A stretch of DNA of 64,000 nt from Planctomicrobium sp051466335. GTDB taxonomy: Bacteria > Planctomycetota > Planctomycetia > Planctomycetales > Planctomycetaceae. The stretch is taken from contig NZ_CP195793.1 in the NCBI RefSeq assembly GCF_051466335.1, positions 1,364,001 to 1,428,000 on the forward strand. The letters are read 5' to 3'. The stretch's first letter is position 1, and each line of letters begins with the position of its first letter. Of this stretch, positions 36,802 to 45,681 are shown piece by piece. Under the pieces are notes generated by a model, which searched no databases, was not told the origin of the DNA, and worked only from the letters and a program-made list of their open reading frames with translations. The position numbers were made by a program, and so were the translations under genes.

Positions 36802-39800
36802 TCACGCGGCCTTCAGTGGCCGGGCATGTTGTGCGAAGTGAATCCAGTCGGTCACTTCTTCCAAATCCGGAACGCGGGAAGAGCGAAGCAGTCGCGCTCC
36901 TTCACGTGAGTTCACAAATGGACTGACGATCGCGAAGAGCTTGTTTGCAGACATCGAAGCAAGCGCTTCCGGAGCGACGATTCGGCAAGCGACGAGGACC
37001 TGAGCATCGTGACCGCGCAACTGAGGGACAGAGCAGACGAGATTCGCTTGCTGCTGCCATGCGAGTACAGTCTCTGGTGTCACTTCCCGACGCTTCAATC
37101 GGTGCGAAACGTCTGCTGGAATCTGGCTCAGAAGGTCCGAAACTGTTTCAATTCCGATCGCGTTGAGGCGTTCAGCCATTCGAGGACCGATAGACGGAGC
37201 GTCCACGATGGGACTGTCCTGATGCAAGTAGAACTTCCACTCCTTCGAGTTTTCAGACGGCAGTTCTTCGTCGTTCTCGTGAGTGTGTAAGTGGACCCGA
37301 GTTGTCGGATCTGACAGGCATGGCGTTGAGATCGCTCGCGGTTTTCCACGACCAGCCGAATCTTTCAATTGCACTTTGCGGCCGGCTGACCAGTTACAGG
37401 CGTCGACCCAGGTTCGTGCCGACTTGGCAGCCGTAATCCATTGTTCAATGTGCAGAAGTGTTGGCCACTCCGTGCGGATCAACCAGGACATCGTGTAATC
37501 CGTTGCGTGACGTGATCGCAGATCGGCAATCAGGTCATAAAGTGCGTTCGCGTCACAAGCCGCCAGTTCTTCTGGAGTCGAGATTCCACAGGACGCCAGC
37601 ATTTGGGCATCGCGTCCTGTGAGGGTAGGAACGCAGCAGAGAAGGCGTGCTTCGTTCTGCCAGTTGCGGAGCGTGGCCACGGCAATCTGTAGACTGTCGA
37701 GCGGCATCTCCACTTTTTCTGGATCGAGTTCTACCAGTTCACTCACGCTGCGGACGCCGAGGGCTCCGAGGCGCCTCGACATTTGTTCCCCAAGTGAAGG
37801 AACTGAACTGATCGGGCTCGCCACCTGAAGCCAATGTGAATCTTCAGTCTGATTCAGAACGGGCCTCGAAGTGGTTGCTTGAGGGGGAGACGAGAAGCCT
37901 TCTGTGACCGTTGCTGGGGAGCTGGATGTGTTGACGACCGGGGACAATGTTCTTGATGCCAGTCCCGGAGATTTCGTCAGTTGAACAAGATTTGCTCCCG
38001 CTTCTTTGAAAAACTTTACGAGATGTTCCTGGCAGGAGAGCAGCAGGATCTGATGCGTTTCTGCGAACTCTATCAGGACCTCTGCGGCTGCCTGAAGTCG
38101 ACCTTCATCGCTGTCGGTCAGCACGTCATCGAGAATGAGTGGCCACTCTGTCCCGCGTCGCTGGAATTCTCGGCACAGTGCTAAGCGGAAGCACAGGACT
38201 GATTGTTCCAGAGTTCCGCGGCTCAGGGCGGTCGCTGGCAATGCCTCGTTGTTGGCATCAACAATCAGGAGTTCATCTTTGGCGGCGTTCCACTTCATCC
38301 TTGGATGACGACCGACGGTAATCAGGTTCAATAGTCGAGAAGCCTCTGCGACGACTGGCGAAACGATTTCCGCATTCAGGTGCTTCTGCGTTCGCTTCAG
38401 CACCGTTTGCAACAGTGACAGTGATTGCCATTGTTCGCGAGTATCAGAGATCTTCTGCTCGATCGCCACGTATTCGTTATGCAGCGTCTGAGTGGTGTGA
38501 TCGCAGGAAAATTCGCGCGCAGCCAGTATCAGTTGCTGAAGTTCAGTCCGGGCTGCCAGTAATTGTCGCGTTGTCGTTGCCCGCTGAGCACGCCAGTAGT
38601 GCCGGCGGTTGATGAGGTACGATTCCAATTCCACGTCACCCGGGCGCGCACTGGACACCTGAACCGTTCGTGTGTGGGTGACGGTCTTCTCAGCTGTGGA
38701 ATGGGATGAAACTGGAACTGCGTGTTGAGTTGATGCAGACTCGTGACCTTCACAGCGACAACCGTTGGCGTCGTGCAAGTGTCTCAGGTGGACTCGATCA
38801 CCGTGAGTTCGCTCTCCTTTTCGCATCAACTCGTCACGGCGGGCACGCAGACGTTGAATCTGGCGTGTGAGCTCGTGTTCGCAACGGTCGACACCTTCTC
38901 GTTGAGTTTCGAGAAGCGTTTGCTGATGAGCAGTCTGTTGGCGTCCCAGTTCCTGACAGATCAGCCAGACCTGTTCCCGGATCTGTTCGATGTGCGTTTG
39001 AAGTTGCTCAGGGAGTGTCTCACAGCGACATTCGGAGGCTGCCTGAAGATTGGCGAGGATCGTTGAAATTTGCGTTGTTTGATTTTCGATCTGAGAGATG
39101 GAATCGCGTTGACGCTCCAACAGACTGAACAAGTCCGGGATTTCGCTGCCGGCGTGGTCCGCTTTTGTGACGGACAGAGACATTCGGGACGCAGCCAAAT
39201 CTCGTAGAACTTGCTGGATATGGGCAATCTCACCATCGATCGCTTTAATCGGGGCAGTCCAGTCCACAGCCGGAATCGCGACAGGAACTTGAATGATCTC
39301 TGTTTCTTCGATGAGATGTTCACGGGTGCTCCACAACCGATCCTGAGTTTCGGAAAGGTCGCATTCCACCGCGTGCAGCTCCTGGTCCTGCCAAGGTCCC
39401 AGAGTTGTGAGCTCATCAATCTGGTCTCGTAACGTTTGCAGATCAAGTTGCCATTGAAGGAGTTGCTTTCGCTGTGCTAACCGTGCCGCTGCCAACTCGT
39501 CTTTGATTCGTTCTTTTTGTTCCTCGAGTGCATGGATCGGGCTGCTTTGAGAGGCTGGCTCGTGCAGTTGGGATTTTTCAGATTCGAGTTTGTGCAGCTT
39601 TTCACTGATCCATTCCCCACCGTTTGTGCGGCTGGAAAGATCGATTGCCTCATCGTGGGCGAACTGAACTAACCCCGAGAGGTCGTGTGCTTTGTAGCCG
39701 ATCGCTGCGTACAGCATGGAGAAGCGATGTTCTGGCATTTTTTCGATGGCAGCACGCACCGAAGCGACATCGTTCGCGGTCCCTTCCAGGAGCGAGATCG

Positions 39801-40086
39801 CCAGCGTGTCGGATTGGTCCGCTCGCGGTCGACGAATCACTTCGAATCGGCCAGAACTATTCTTCAGCGTCAGGCTTCCTCCCGCTAAATCGCTTTTTAC
39901 AGGAGGGAGAAGTTTGACCTGTCGAGCGTCGTCGAAGCCGCACAGAACTCCACGCAGGAAATTGACAATGGTCGTTTTTCCAGAACCGTTTGTTCCGTAA
40001 ATGACATTGAGGTTCGGCGAAAGATTCGAGATCTGGCAATGGGACAGAATCCCAAACCCACTGACATTAATTTCTTGCAGATACAT
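36802..40086 (-). CDS. SbcC/Rad50-like ATPase fused to two DUF4332 (helix-hairpin-helix-like) regions
   Basis: 1094 residues. Residues 1-190 form an ABC-type ATPase half with Walker A YGTNGSGKTT (30-39). Residues 190-600 are long coiled coil with two CRCE motifs near 350 and 445 in place of a single CxxC zinc hook. Near 620-660 come the signature-like SRGTLEQSVLCFRLAL and Walker B WPLILDDVL. After an unstructured linker, two DUF4332 regions follow (about 764-880 and 965-1080), with paired LGALGVRSVSEL / LNAIGIETVSDL and GRDAQMLASCGI / GHDAQVLVACRI motifs. DUF4332 probably binds DNA or protein. ATG 40086 starts exactly at the ATPase. 49 bases after the SbcD-like gene; the pair resembles SbcCD. 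Confidence 0.87.
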   Translation of the reverse strand: MYLQEINVSGFGILSHCQISNLSPNLNVIYGTNGSGKTTIVNFLRGVLCGFDDARQVKLLPPVKSDLAGGSLTLKNSSGRFEVIRRPRADQSDTLAISLLEGTANDVASVRAAIEKMPEHRFSMLYAAIGYKAHDLSGLVQFAHDEAIDLSSRTNGGEWISEKLHKLESEKSQLHEPASQSSPIHALEEQKERIKDELAAARLAQRKQLLQWQLDLQTLRDQIDELTTLGPWQDQELHAVECDLSETQDRLWSTREHLIEETEIIQVPVAIPAVDWTAPIKAIDGEIAHIQQVLRDLAASRMSLSVTKADHAGSEIPDLFSLLERQRDSISQIENQTTQISTILANLQAASECRCETLPEQLQTHIEQIREQVWLICQELGRQQTAHQQTLLETQREGVDRCEHELTRQIQRLRARRDELMRKGERTHGDRVHLRHLHDANGCRCEGHESASTQHAVPVSSHSTAEKTVTHTRTVQVSSARPGDVELESYLINRRHYWRAQRATTTRQLLAARTELQQLILAAREFSCDHTTQTLHNEYVAIEQKISDTREQWQSLSLLQTVLKRTQKHLNAEIVSPVVAEASRLLNLITVGRHPRMKWNAAKDELLIVDANNEALPATALSRGTLEQSVLCFRLALCREFQRRGTEWPLILDDVLTDSDEGRLQAAAEVLIEFAETHQILLLSCQEHLVKFFKEAGANLVQLTKSPGLASRTLSPVVNTSSSPATVTEGFSSPPQATTSRPVLNQTEDSHWLQVASPISSVPSLGEQMSRRLGALGVRSVSELVELDPEKVEMPLDSLQIAVATLRNWQNEARLLCCVPTLTGRDAQMLASCGISTPEELAACDANALYDLIADLRSRHATDYTMSWLIRTEWPTLLHIEQWITAAKSARTWVDACNWSAGRKVQLKDSAGRGKPRAISTPCLSDPTTRVHLHTHENDEELPSENSKEWKFYLHQDSPIVDAPSIGPRMAERLNAIGIETVSDLLSQIPADVSHRLKRREVTPETVLAWQQQANLVCSVPQLRGHDAQVLVACRIVAPEALASMSANKLFAIVSPFVNSREGARLLRSSRVPDLEEVTDWIHFAQHARPLKAA

Positions 40087-40135
40087 CAGAATTCCTTGGA
40101 ATCGACGAAAAATGAGAGCAGAGGCGTCCCGCGGA

Positions 40136-41257
40136 TTATGTTTTGATTGTGAAGCTGTCCGAAAGTTCTTTGACGATTCGGACGCGACTTTGTTGGAAGG
40201 AGCTAGGCGTGTACGCGCGGATGGCGGCTTCCACGTTCGTTGACTGAAATTGCAGTGCAGCGGCATTGCAATCGTCCGTTGACAGATTCTCCGCCTCTCG
40301 CAACGCAATTCGGACTGCTCGAGAGTGAGACCACTCCTGTTCCTGTTCTGGCGCTGGGATCCAGATCAGACTGCGGTTCCACACACGATCGAGTGCGACG
40401 TTCTTCGCCCGTATCTCATCGAGGAGCGATTCCGGGGAGGAGCCGAGGAGCAGATCATTCCACAGTGGACCTGTTCCGGTCAGTTTCCAGTCGACAGCGA
40501 CAATCCTAGAAGATGTACTTCGTTGGAGCGCACGAATGCTCTCAGCGATTGATTGGAGAAGCGATTTTCGAGTCGTTGTTGGAGAGATCTCGATCGCCTC
40601 TTCTCGCCAATCGACTGTCGATGTTGGCAGGATCTTGCAGACGAGCTTCTCTTCTGCATGGAGTTCCAGAAGAAGCATTCCTGTCGGTTCAAAGGAATTC
40701 ATTCCATTGTGCTGAACCGGGAGCATTTTAAAAGAAGTCGACTGCGAGTCGTCAGTGGAGAACGCATGTACGAACTGCTGGCCTTGACCTGAAGCGAGGA
40801 CGATTTCGGGAGAAGCCGAACTTCGAATTTGGATATTTGATGGATCATTGAGCGAGACCGTCGAAACGGACAGCACTCTTCCAGTTCGAATCGATCTGAG
40901 GGGAGTACGTTCTCCCTGTATGATCTTGATGACGTGATCAGGGTCGATCGCCCATTCCGGAAGGCAACCGAAATGATTGGCAGCCCAACCGATTTGAACG
41001 CCTGCGTTGTGGAGACGTTTGAACTGTTCTGTCAGAAAGCAGGCGAGCCTTGGTTCCGAATCGAAGTCTGCAATTGTGCCGCTGAGGATCAGAAAATCGA
41101 CTTGATGAGCGATGGCTGAGTCGAAAATTTTAATCGCGGTGAGTTCACGTGCCTGATATGCGATTTTCCGGAACAATTCCGGTAGGTTGCTGATGGGATC
41201 CAACGGAACGTGGATCGTCAGTTCTGACGCCAGCAGAATACGGGTAGCTTGACCCAT
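40136..41257 (-). CDS. SbcD/YhaO-like phosphoesterase-fold protein with degenerate metal site
   Basis: 373 residues. The layout follows the SbcD/YhaO nuclease: ATRILLASELTIHVPLDP at the N-terminus (normally ADLHLDSP), KIFDSAIAHQVDFLILSGTIADF (normally IAGDLFD), FKRLHNAGVQIGWAANHFG (normally GNHD). The aspartates expected at the first strand and after the glycine of the second (Thr61 here), and the aspartate of GNHD (Phe96 here), are missing; only Asn94-His95 remain. It is therefore probably not an active two-metal nuclease. ATG 41257 with GGAGG eight bases upstream. Precedes the SbcC-like gene by 49 bases, so it likely remains a structural partner. Confidence 0.75.
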   Translation of the reverse strand: MGQATRILLASELTIHVPLDPISNLPELFRKIAYQARELTAIKIFDSAIAHQVDFLILSGTIADFDSEPRLACFLTEQFKRLHNAGVQIGWAANHFGCLPEWAIDPDHVIKIIQGERTPLRSIRTGRVLSVSTVSLNDPSNIQIRSSASPEIVLASGQGQQFVHAFSTDDSQSTSFKMLPVQHNGMNSFEPTGMLLLELHAEEKLVCKILPTSTVDWREEAIEISPTTTRKSLLQSIAESIRALQRSTSSRIVAVDWKLTGTGPLWNDLLLGSSPESLLDEIRAKNVALDRVWNRSLIWIPAPEQEQEWSHSRAVRIALREAENLSTDDCNAAALQFQSTNVEAAIRAYTPSSFQQSRVRIVKELSDSFTIKT

Positions 41258-41619
41258 TGAATCGCCTCCGTGCGGAAATCTTGCCGTCAATCCGGTGGAT
41301 CACGCCAAATGACGTCGATCTCACAGGCAAGGTCGCAACCACTCTGTTTCAAAATCCATGAGGCATCGTGATGCCCCCTGTGGTGTTGCCCCCAATTTTG
41401 TTCCGACTCCGTCAGAACTGAGTCGAACGTATCAGGGGTGTGCAATTTTGACAACAGGAGTTTTCTGGAGCGGTTTCAGACTTGCAGGGATCGCACGAGG
41501 AAGCTCTCTGGGGCTTTAATTGATCGGGACAAATTGAATGAGGGAAAACCCACCGAGAGTCTGCGGGAGATGCCCCGTTCATTCGATCTGATGCCGCTTC
41601 AATTGGAAGTCTGGAGGTA
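41258..41619. other. Intergenic stretch, no gene seen
   Basis: About 360 bases between the ExeA-type gene (stop side) and the SbcD-like gene. No convincing frame on either strand. Confidence 0.5.
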
Positions 41620-42432
41620 TTAGGCAGCTACGGAAATGAGTTCTTCAGCTGCGGCTTCGATTTCAACTCGGTGAATGCTTTTGAGTTCATCCACGAATCC
41701 GACGAGAAGTGAGAGGTCGCAAAGTTGATTGATTCTTCTCGGAACTCCCTGAGTCAGTTCCCACAGCGATTGATTAGCTTTTGAGTCGAAGATTGGCTCG
41801 GTTCTTCCCGCGACATGGAGTCTATGTTGAACGTATTCAGAGACTTCCTGAGCGGTGAGCGGTTCTAGAGCAGTGCGGACCGAGACGCGTTGGTCAATGG
41901 CTGCGACTCTTTGAAGTCGGCTGAGGAGTTCTGTACGCCCAGCGAGGATCATTGAGAAGTCGGATCGTCGATCTTCCCTCAGGTTCAGGAGGAGTCTTAA
42001 CGTGTTGATTTGCTGGTTCTCCAGCAGATGAGCATCGTCAATCACGAAGACAACATGCTGGCCCTGCTTCTGGAGCAGTTCTAGCTGCGTTTCGAGCCCT
42101 CGAAGAATAACGTCTTCGGGGTCGCGAGCGTTGACATCGCTTCCAAGACGGCTTGCGAAATAGGCCAGAATCGCAGTGGGGCTCAGCTGAGGAAATGACA
42201 GCCTGAGAAACTGAGGATTGGATTGAACAGCCAGTTCGGATTCGAGGACATGGGTGAGGAACGATTTCCCGACTCCATGCTCGCCCGCAATCACGCCCAG
42301 TCCTTTACGCTGTTCGATGAGATAGCGGAGCTTGAGCAACGCAGTCTGGTGCAGCTGGCTGGGGTAGTAAAATTCAGGCAGGGCGCCGTCATCAAACGGT
42401 CGGGTGCTCAGTTTCCAGTGGGCTTCGTACAT
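41620..42432 (-). CDS. ExeA/GspA-type AAA ATPase
   Basis: 270 residues. Begins MYEAHWKLSTRPFDDGALPEF, the standard opening (..F.L...PF....P.F.Y) of the ExeA/MSHA-type AAA family. Walker A AGEHGVGKSFL, Walker B HVVFVIDDAHLL, sensor AGRTELLSRL, arginine-rich VPRRINQLCDLSLL near the end. No peptidoglycan-binding or transmembrane segment is attached, unlike Aeromonas ExeA. In type II secretion and pilus systems such ATPases help place envelope complexes. A membrane protein is encoded 53 bases upstream on the same strand and is probably its partner. Confidence 0.88.
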   Translation of the reverse strand: MYEAHWKLSTRPFDDGALPEFYYPSQLHQTALLKLRYLIEQRKGLGVIAGEHGVGKSFLTHVLESELAVQSNPQFLRLSFPQLSPTAILAYFASRLGSDVNARDPEDVILRGLETQLELLQKQGQHVVFVIDDAHLLENQQINTLRLLLNLREDRRSDFSMILAGRTELLSRLQRVAAIDQRVSVRTALEPLTAQEVSEYVQHRLHVAGRTEPIFDSKANQSLWELTQGVPRRINQLCDLSLLVGFVDELKSIHRVEIEAAAEELISVAA

Positions 42433-42485
42433 AGTTCGTTTTGCTGATTTGGTTTCGTTGTGCCGCTGAGATCCGGATACGTCGC

Positions 42486-42917
42486 TTATTCTTCAGGTTC
42501 GATGCTTTCCGAGAGCCATACTGGAGCGTGCACTGGTTGCGGGTTTTGTTCCAGAAATCCGGTCTGCTTGATCGCGCCGAGTTGCTGCTGACCGCCTGAC
42601 CCCTCAATGGGCTTCGCATCTCGATGTTTAAACGTGGCGGGTTCCTGAATGCGGACTGGTTTTTCTGTCGTTTCGAAAGGGTGAAACCGTCGGAGCGTTT
42701 CGGAGGTCTCGGCTGGTTCGTCGAGAAGTAAACTTGAAGAAGGCGTTGGGGTAAGTCGGCTGTAGAACGTCTCCTCCACCTGTACTGAGTCCGGAGAGGA
42801 GGAGGGAAAAGATGTGTTCTGCATGAGGCGACTGGCGAGAGGCCACATCGCTGCCAGTGATCCCGTCAGGCAGATCGCAGCGAAGCAGAACCAGTATACT
42901 GGTCGGATACTCTGCAT
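42486..42917 (-). CDS. Single-span membrane protein upstream of ExeA-type ATPase
   Basis: 143 residues: one transmembrane helix (VYWFCFAAICLTGSLAAMWPL) after a short cytoplasmic N-terminus, then about 105 residues low in complexity and rich in Ser, Pro, Glu and Thr, likely periplasmic. ATG 42917 is preceded by AGGAG; the longer frame to 42965 is possible. No family recognised. Position suggests the membrane partner of the ExeA-type ATPase, similar in role to ExeB. Confidence 0.65.
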   Translation of the reverse strand: MQSIRPVYWFCFAAICLTGSLAAMWPLASRLMQNTSFPSSSPDSVQVEETFYSRLTPTPSSSLLLDEPAETSETLRRFHPFETTEKPVRIQEPATFKHRDAKPIEGSGGQQQLGAIKQTGFLEQNPQPVHAPVWLSESIEPEE

Positions 42918-43180
42918 TCGACTGGGCTCCTGTCTCGTGACGACTGAGATTGCAGTTGTCGTCAAGTTGACTTTTGGTCAGTTGGTGTTGTCGAGTTGAC
43001 GTAAGCGTGGGCGCCCAACCTCACCCCTTCACTCATGCATCGGCGGGGACCGTGAGAAACTTAACGAAAAGAGCGATTAAGCCGTTCGTCATATGTTTGG
43101 ACGCTTGAATCTTGTGGTGTGCTTTGTCCATACTCGGAATCCTTCAAGGATTTCGGACCAATTGCCGAGAGAGCTCGACC

Positions 43181-44638
43181 ATGAAAAAACTTCCTCCGTC
43201 CCCCACACTTAGTCGTCGCTTGTTTCTGCGGATTTCCGCTGCTGCACTCGCGATCGGAACACTGGCACTGCCTCAGTTCTTAAAGGCTGAAGAGCCACAG
43301 AAAGATCCATACGGTGGATTCAAGATCGGGCTGCAAAGCTATAGCCTGCGTGAGTTTAGCGAAGAGGAAGCCCTGAAGCACACCGAAAAGCTCGGCCTGC
43401 ACTTCTGGGAAGGGTTCCCCGGACACATCCCCATCAGCACTGTTCCTGCTTACATCGCAGAGCAAAAGGAAAAGCTGTCGAAGTCGAGCGTTTCTCTCGT
43501 TTCATACGGAGTCGTTGGCTTTGACGGAAATGAAGCGAAGGCTCGTGAAATCTTCGATTTCGCCAAAGCAATGGGACTTAGCTCCATCTCTGCCGACCCG
43601 AACCCTGATCAGGTGACATTCGACCTGCTCGACAAGTTGGTTGAGGAATACCAGATTCCGATTGCGATCCACAATCACGGACCTGGTCACCGCTATGACA
43701 AAGTTGACGACGTGTTGAAGGTCGTTGAAGGGCGCCATCCGCTGATCGGTGCATGCGTCGATACAGGCCATTACCTGCGAAGCGATGAAGACCCAGTTGA
43801 AGTGGCTCACAAGCTGGGGGCACGTGTCTTTGGCGTTCATCTGAAAGATGTACGGACCATTCGCGATGAGCAAGGAAAGCCAACAGGCAAGCAGTTCACA
43901 ATTCTCGGTGAAGGGGATTTGAACGTCGTTGGATTCCTTCGTGCGTTGCGGGACATCAAGTACGATCGCAATCTGTCGATCGAATACGAAGAAAACCCCA
44001 AGAATCCGCTGTCGGATCTGGAACTGTGCCTCGCCCATGTTCGTCAGTCTGTCGCCTATCTGGATGATGAAGAAGAGGGCTTTGTCACGATCTGGGACGG
44101 AAAATCGTTCGACAATTGGAAGATCAATGAGTCTCCAGAAAGTTTCAGCATCAAAGATGGCGAGATTGTCGTGAATGGCGATCGCGCACACATGTTCTAT
44201 GTCGGAGAACATGCTCCATTCAAAAACTTCATTCTGCGAGTCGACGTGAAAGCTGGCCCGAACAGCAACGGCGGAATCTACTTCCACACGAAATTCCAGG
44301 ACGATGGCTGGCCCATCAACGGATTCGAAACTCAGGTAAACAACACGTACAACTCCGATCCTCGAAAAACGGGGAGCTTGTATTCCGTCAAAGATCAGCA
44401 TCTGACTCTGATTCCAGACAACACCTGGTGGACTCAGGATGTCACAGTGGATGGAAAGAAAGTTGTGATCAAGGTTGATAACCGCGTTGCAACTGAGTGG
44501 ACCGAGCCTGAAGGCTATCAGGCGGACGCCGGTTTCCCAGGGCGATATCTCCACGAGGGAACCTTCGCTTTGCAAGCCCACGATCCCGGCAGCAAGGTTT
44601 ACATCAAGAACATCCGCGTGAAGAAGCTCCCGGATTAA
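43181..44638 (+). CDS. Tat-exported sugar isomerase/epimerase fused to DUF1080 domain
   Basis: 485 residues. Twin-arginine signal SRRLFLRISAAALAIGTLALP (residues 10-30). Residues 45-300 form an AP-endonuclease-2/xylose-isomerase-like TIM barrel with metal-site segments IAIHNHGPGHR, GACVDTGHY, GVHLKDVR and LSIEYEENP. Residues 310-485 form a DUF1080 jelly roll (VTIWDGKSFDNWK ... GPNSNGGIYFHTKF ... NGFETQVNNTYN ... VYIKNIRVKKL). The fusion suggests one exported enzyme that binds or cleaves a glycoside and isomerises or oxidoreduces the sugar. ATG 43181 begins the Tat signal. Ends in a hairpin terminator. Confidence 0.88.
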   Translation: MKKLPPSPTLSRRLFLRISAAALAIGTLALPQFLKAEEPQKDPYGGFKIGLQSYSLREFSEEEALKHTEKLGLHFWEGFPGHIPISTVPAYIAEQKEKLSKSSVSLVSYGVVGFDGNEAKAREIFDFAKAMGLSSISADPNPDQVTFDLLDKLVEEYQIPIAIHNHGPGHRYDKVDDVLKVVEGRHPLIGACVDTGHYLRSDEDPVEVAHKLGARVFGVHLKDVRTIRDEQGKPTGKQFTILGEGDLNVVGFLRALRDIKYDRNLSIEYEENPKNPLSDLELCLAHVRQSVAYLDDEEEGFVTIWDGKSFDNWKINESPESFSIKDGEIVVNGDRAHMFYVGEHAPFKNFILRVDVKAGPNSNGGIYFHTKFQDDGWPINGFETQVNNTYNSDPRKTGSLYSVKDQHLTLIPDNTWWTQDVTVDGKKVVIKVDNRVATEWTEPEGYQADAGFPGRYLHEGTFALQAHDPGSKVYIKNIRVKKLPD

Positions 44639-44674
44639 TTTTCGTCCGATTCTGATAACGGATCAGATTTCATT

Positions 44675-44722
44675 GAACAGACGCCGTGCAGCATGAAAGT
44701 GTTGCGGGCGTCTGTTCCTGTT
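44675..44722 (+). terminator. Probable terminator
   Basis: 11-bp stem (44675-44685 with 44707-44717) with an inner 5-bp pairing; tail only moderately T-rich (cctgttt). Follows the isomerase-DUF1080 stop by 36 bases. Confidence 0.6.
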
Positions 44723-44802
44723 TGAGGACGCTGGTTAGAATCCGAAGGGCATTTTGCGGTGAAACAGTCGATTCTCGCTAATGTGTTGAGTGGGGATAGA
44801 TT

Positions 44803-45636
44803 ATGAGTGATTTGATTCGCGCAGCTCGGCAGATCCTGAAGGATCTGCAGTACGCTGGACTGACGCATCTGCCTCATATCGAACTTCCTCCACGCGTGGC
44901 GAAGGAGAATCTTTCAGACAGGACTCAGGAGCGTCCGCCACAGCAGGAGAATCGGCCCGTTCGCTCCTTTCAGGCCCCTGTCAGGCGTGAATCTGCTCCT
45001 CAGCCTATAGCACCCGTGCATGCTGCGGCATTAAACGTCGAGAAAAATCTCGACACTCTCGCGGTCAGAGAAACCAAGTTGGCGCAGCTACAAGCATGCG
45101 TCGCTGGCTGCACCAAATGTCCGACGCTGGCTCGAACTCGAACTCAAACTGTCTTTGGTGTGGGCGATGCACTTGCCCGTATCATGTTCATCGGTGAAGC
45201 GCCAGGAGCGGACGAGGACAAGACAGGGGAGCCGTTCGTCGGGAAAGCGGGTCAGCTTCTGACAAAGATCATCGAAGCCTGCGGTTGGACCCGGAGCGAA
45301 ATCTACATCTGCAACATCCTGCGTTGTCGTCCTCCGGAAAACCGTTTACCCACGGAGACAGAGGCGAATCACTGTCGGGAGTATCTCGATGGACAGATTG
45401 CGATTGTCGATCCGGACTACATCATTTGCTGGGGATCATGCGCATCGCAGAATCTGTTACGCACCAAAGATTCGATCGGTAAGATGCGGCAGAAGTTTTA
45501 TCAGTACGGTCGTGCGAGAGTGCTCTGCACCTACCATCCTTCGTACCTGCTGCGGAATCCGGCGGCCAGAAAGCCGGTCTGGGAAGACATGAAGTTCTTT
45601 ATGGCAGAGATCGGTCATACTCCACCGGCTCGGTGA
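44803..45636 (+). CDS. Uracil-DNA glycosylase, family 4 (Fe-S type)
   Basis: 277 residues. Residues 1-95 are a low-complexity N-terminal extension; the remainder is a family 4/5-type glycosylase removing uracil from DNA. Motifs: CTKCPTLARTRTQTVFGVG with two Fe-S cysteines, GEAPGADEDKTGEPFVGKAG (motif 1 and the uracil pocket), YICNILRCRPPENRLP with the third Fe-S cysteine, and CTYHPSYLLRN (motif 2, catalytic-loop His). The general-base position in GEAPGADED is that of family 4 enzymes. Lies 45 bases before coaB, same strand. Confidence 0.92.
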   Translation: MSDLIRAARQILKDLQYAGLTHLPHIELPPRVAKENLSDRTQERPPQQENRPVRSFQAPVRRESAPQPIAPVHAAALNVEKNLDTLAVRETKLAQLQACVAGCTKCPTLARTRTQTVFGVGDALARIMFIGEAPGADEDKTGEPFVGKAGQLLTKIIEACGWTRSEIYICNILRCRPPENRLPTETEANHCREYLDGQIAIVDPDYIICWGSCASQNLLRTKDSIGKMRQKFYQYGRARVLCTYHPSYLLRNPAARKPVWEDMKFFMAEIGHTPPAR

Positions 45637-45681
45637 GTTCAGTAGAGTCCGCTTGCTTTATTTGATGATTTGGAAGCCCAA

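Noticed and set aside
43502..44581. 359-codon open frame on the minus strand
   Set aside because: It is exactly antisense to the isomerase-DUF1080 fusion, whose plus-strand product has clear family motifs and a Tat signal. The antisense product shows none.
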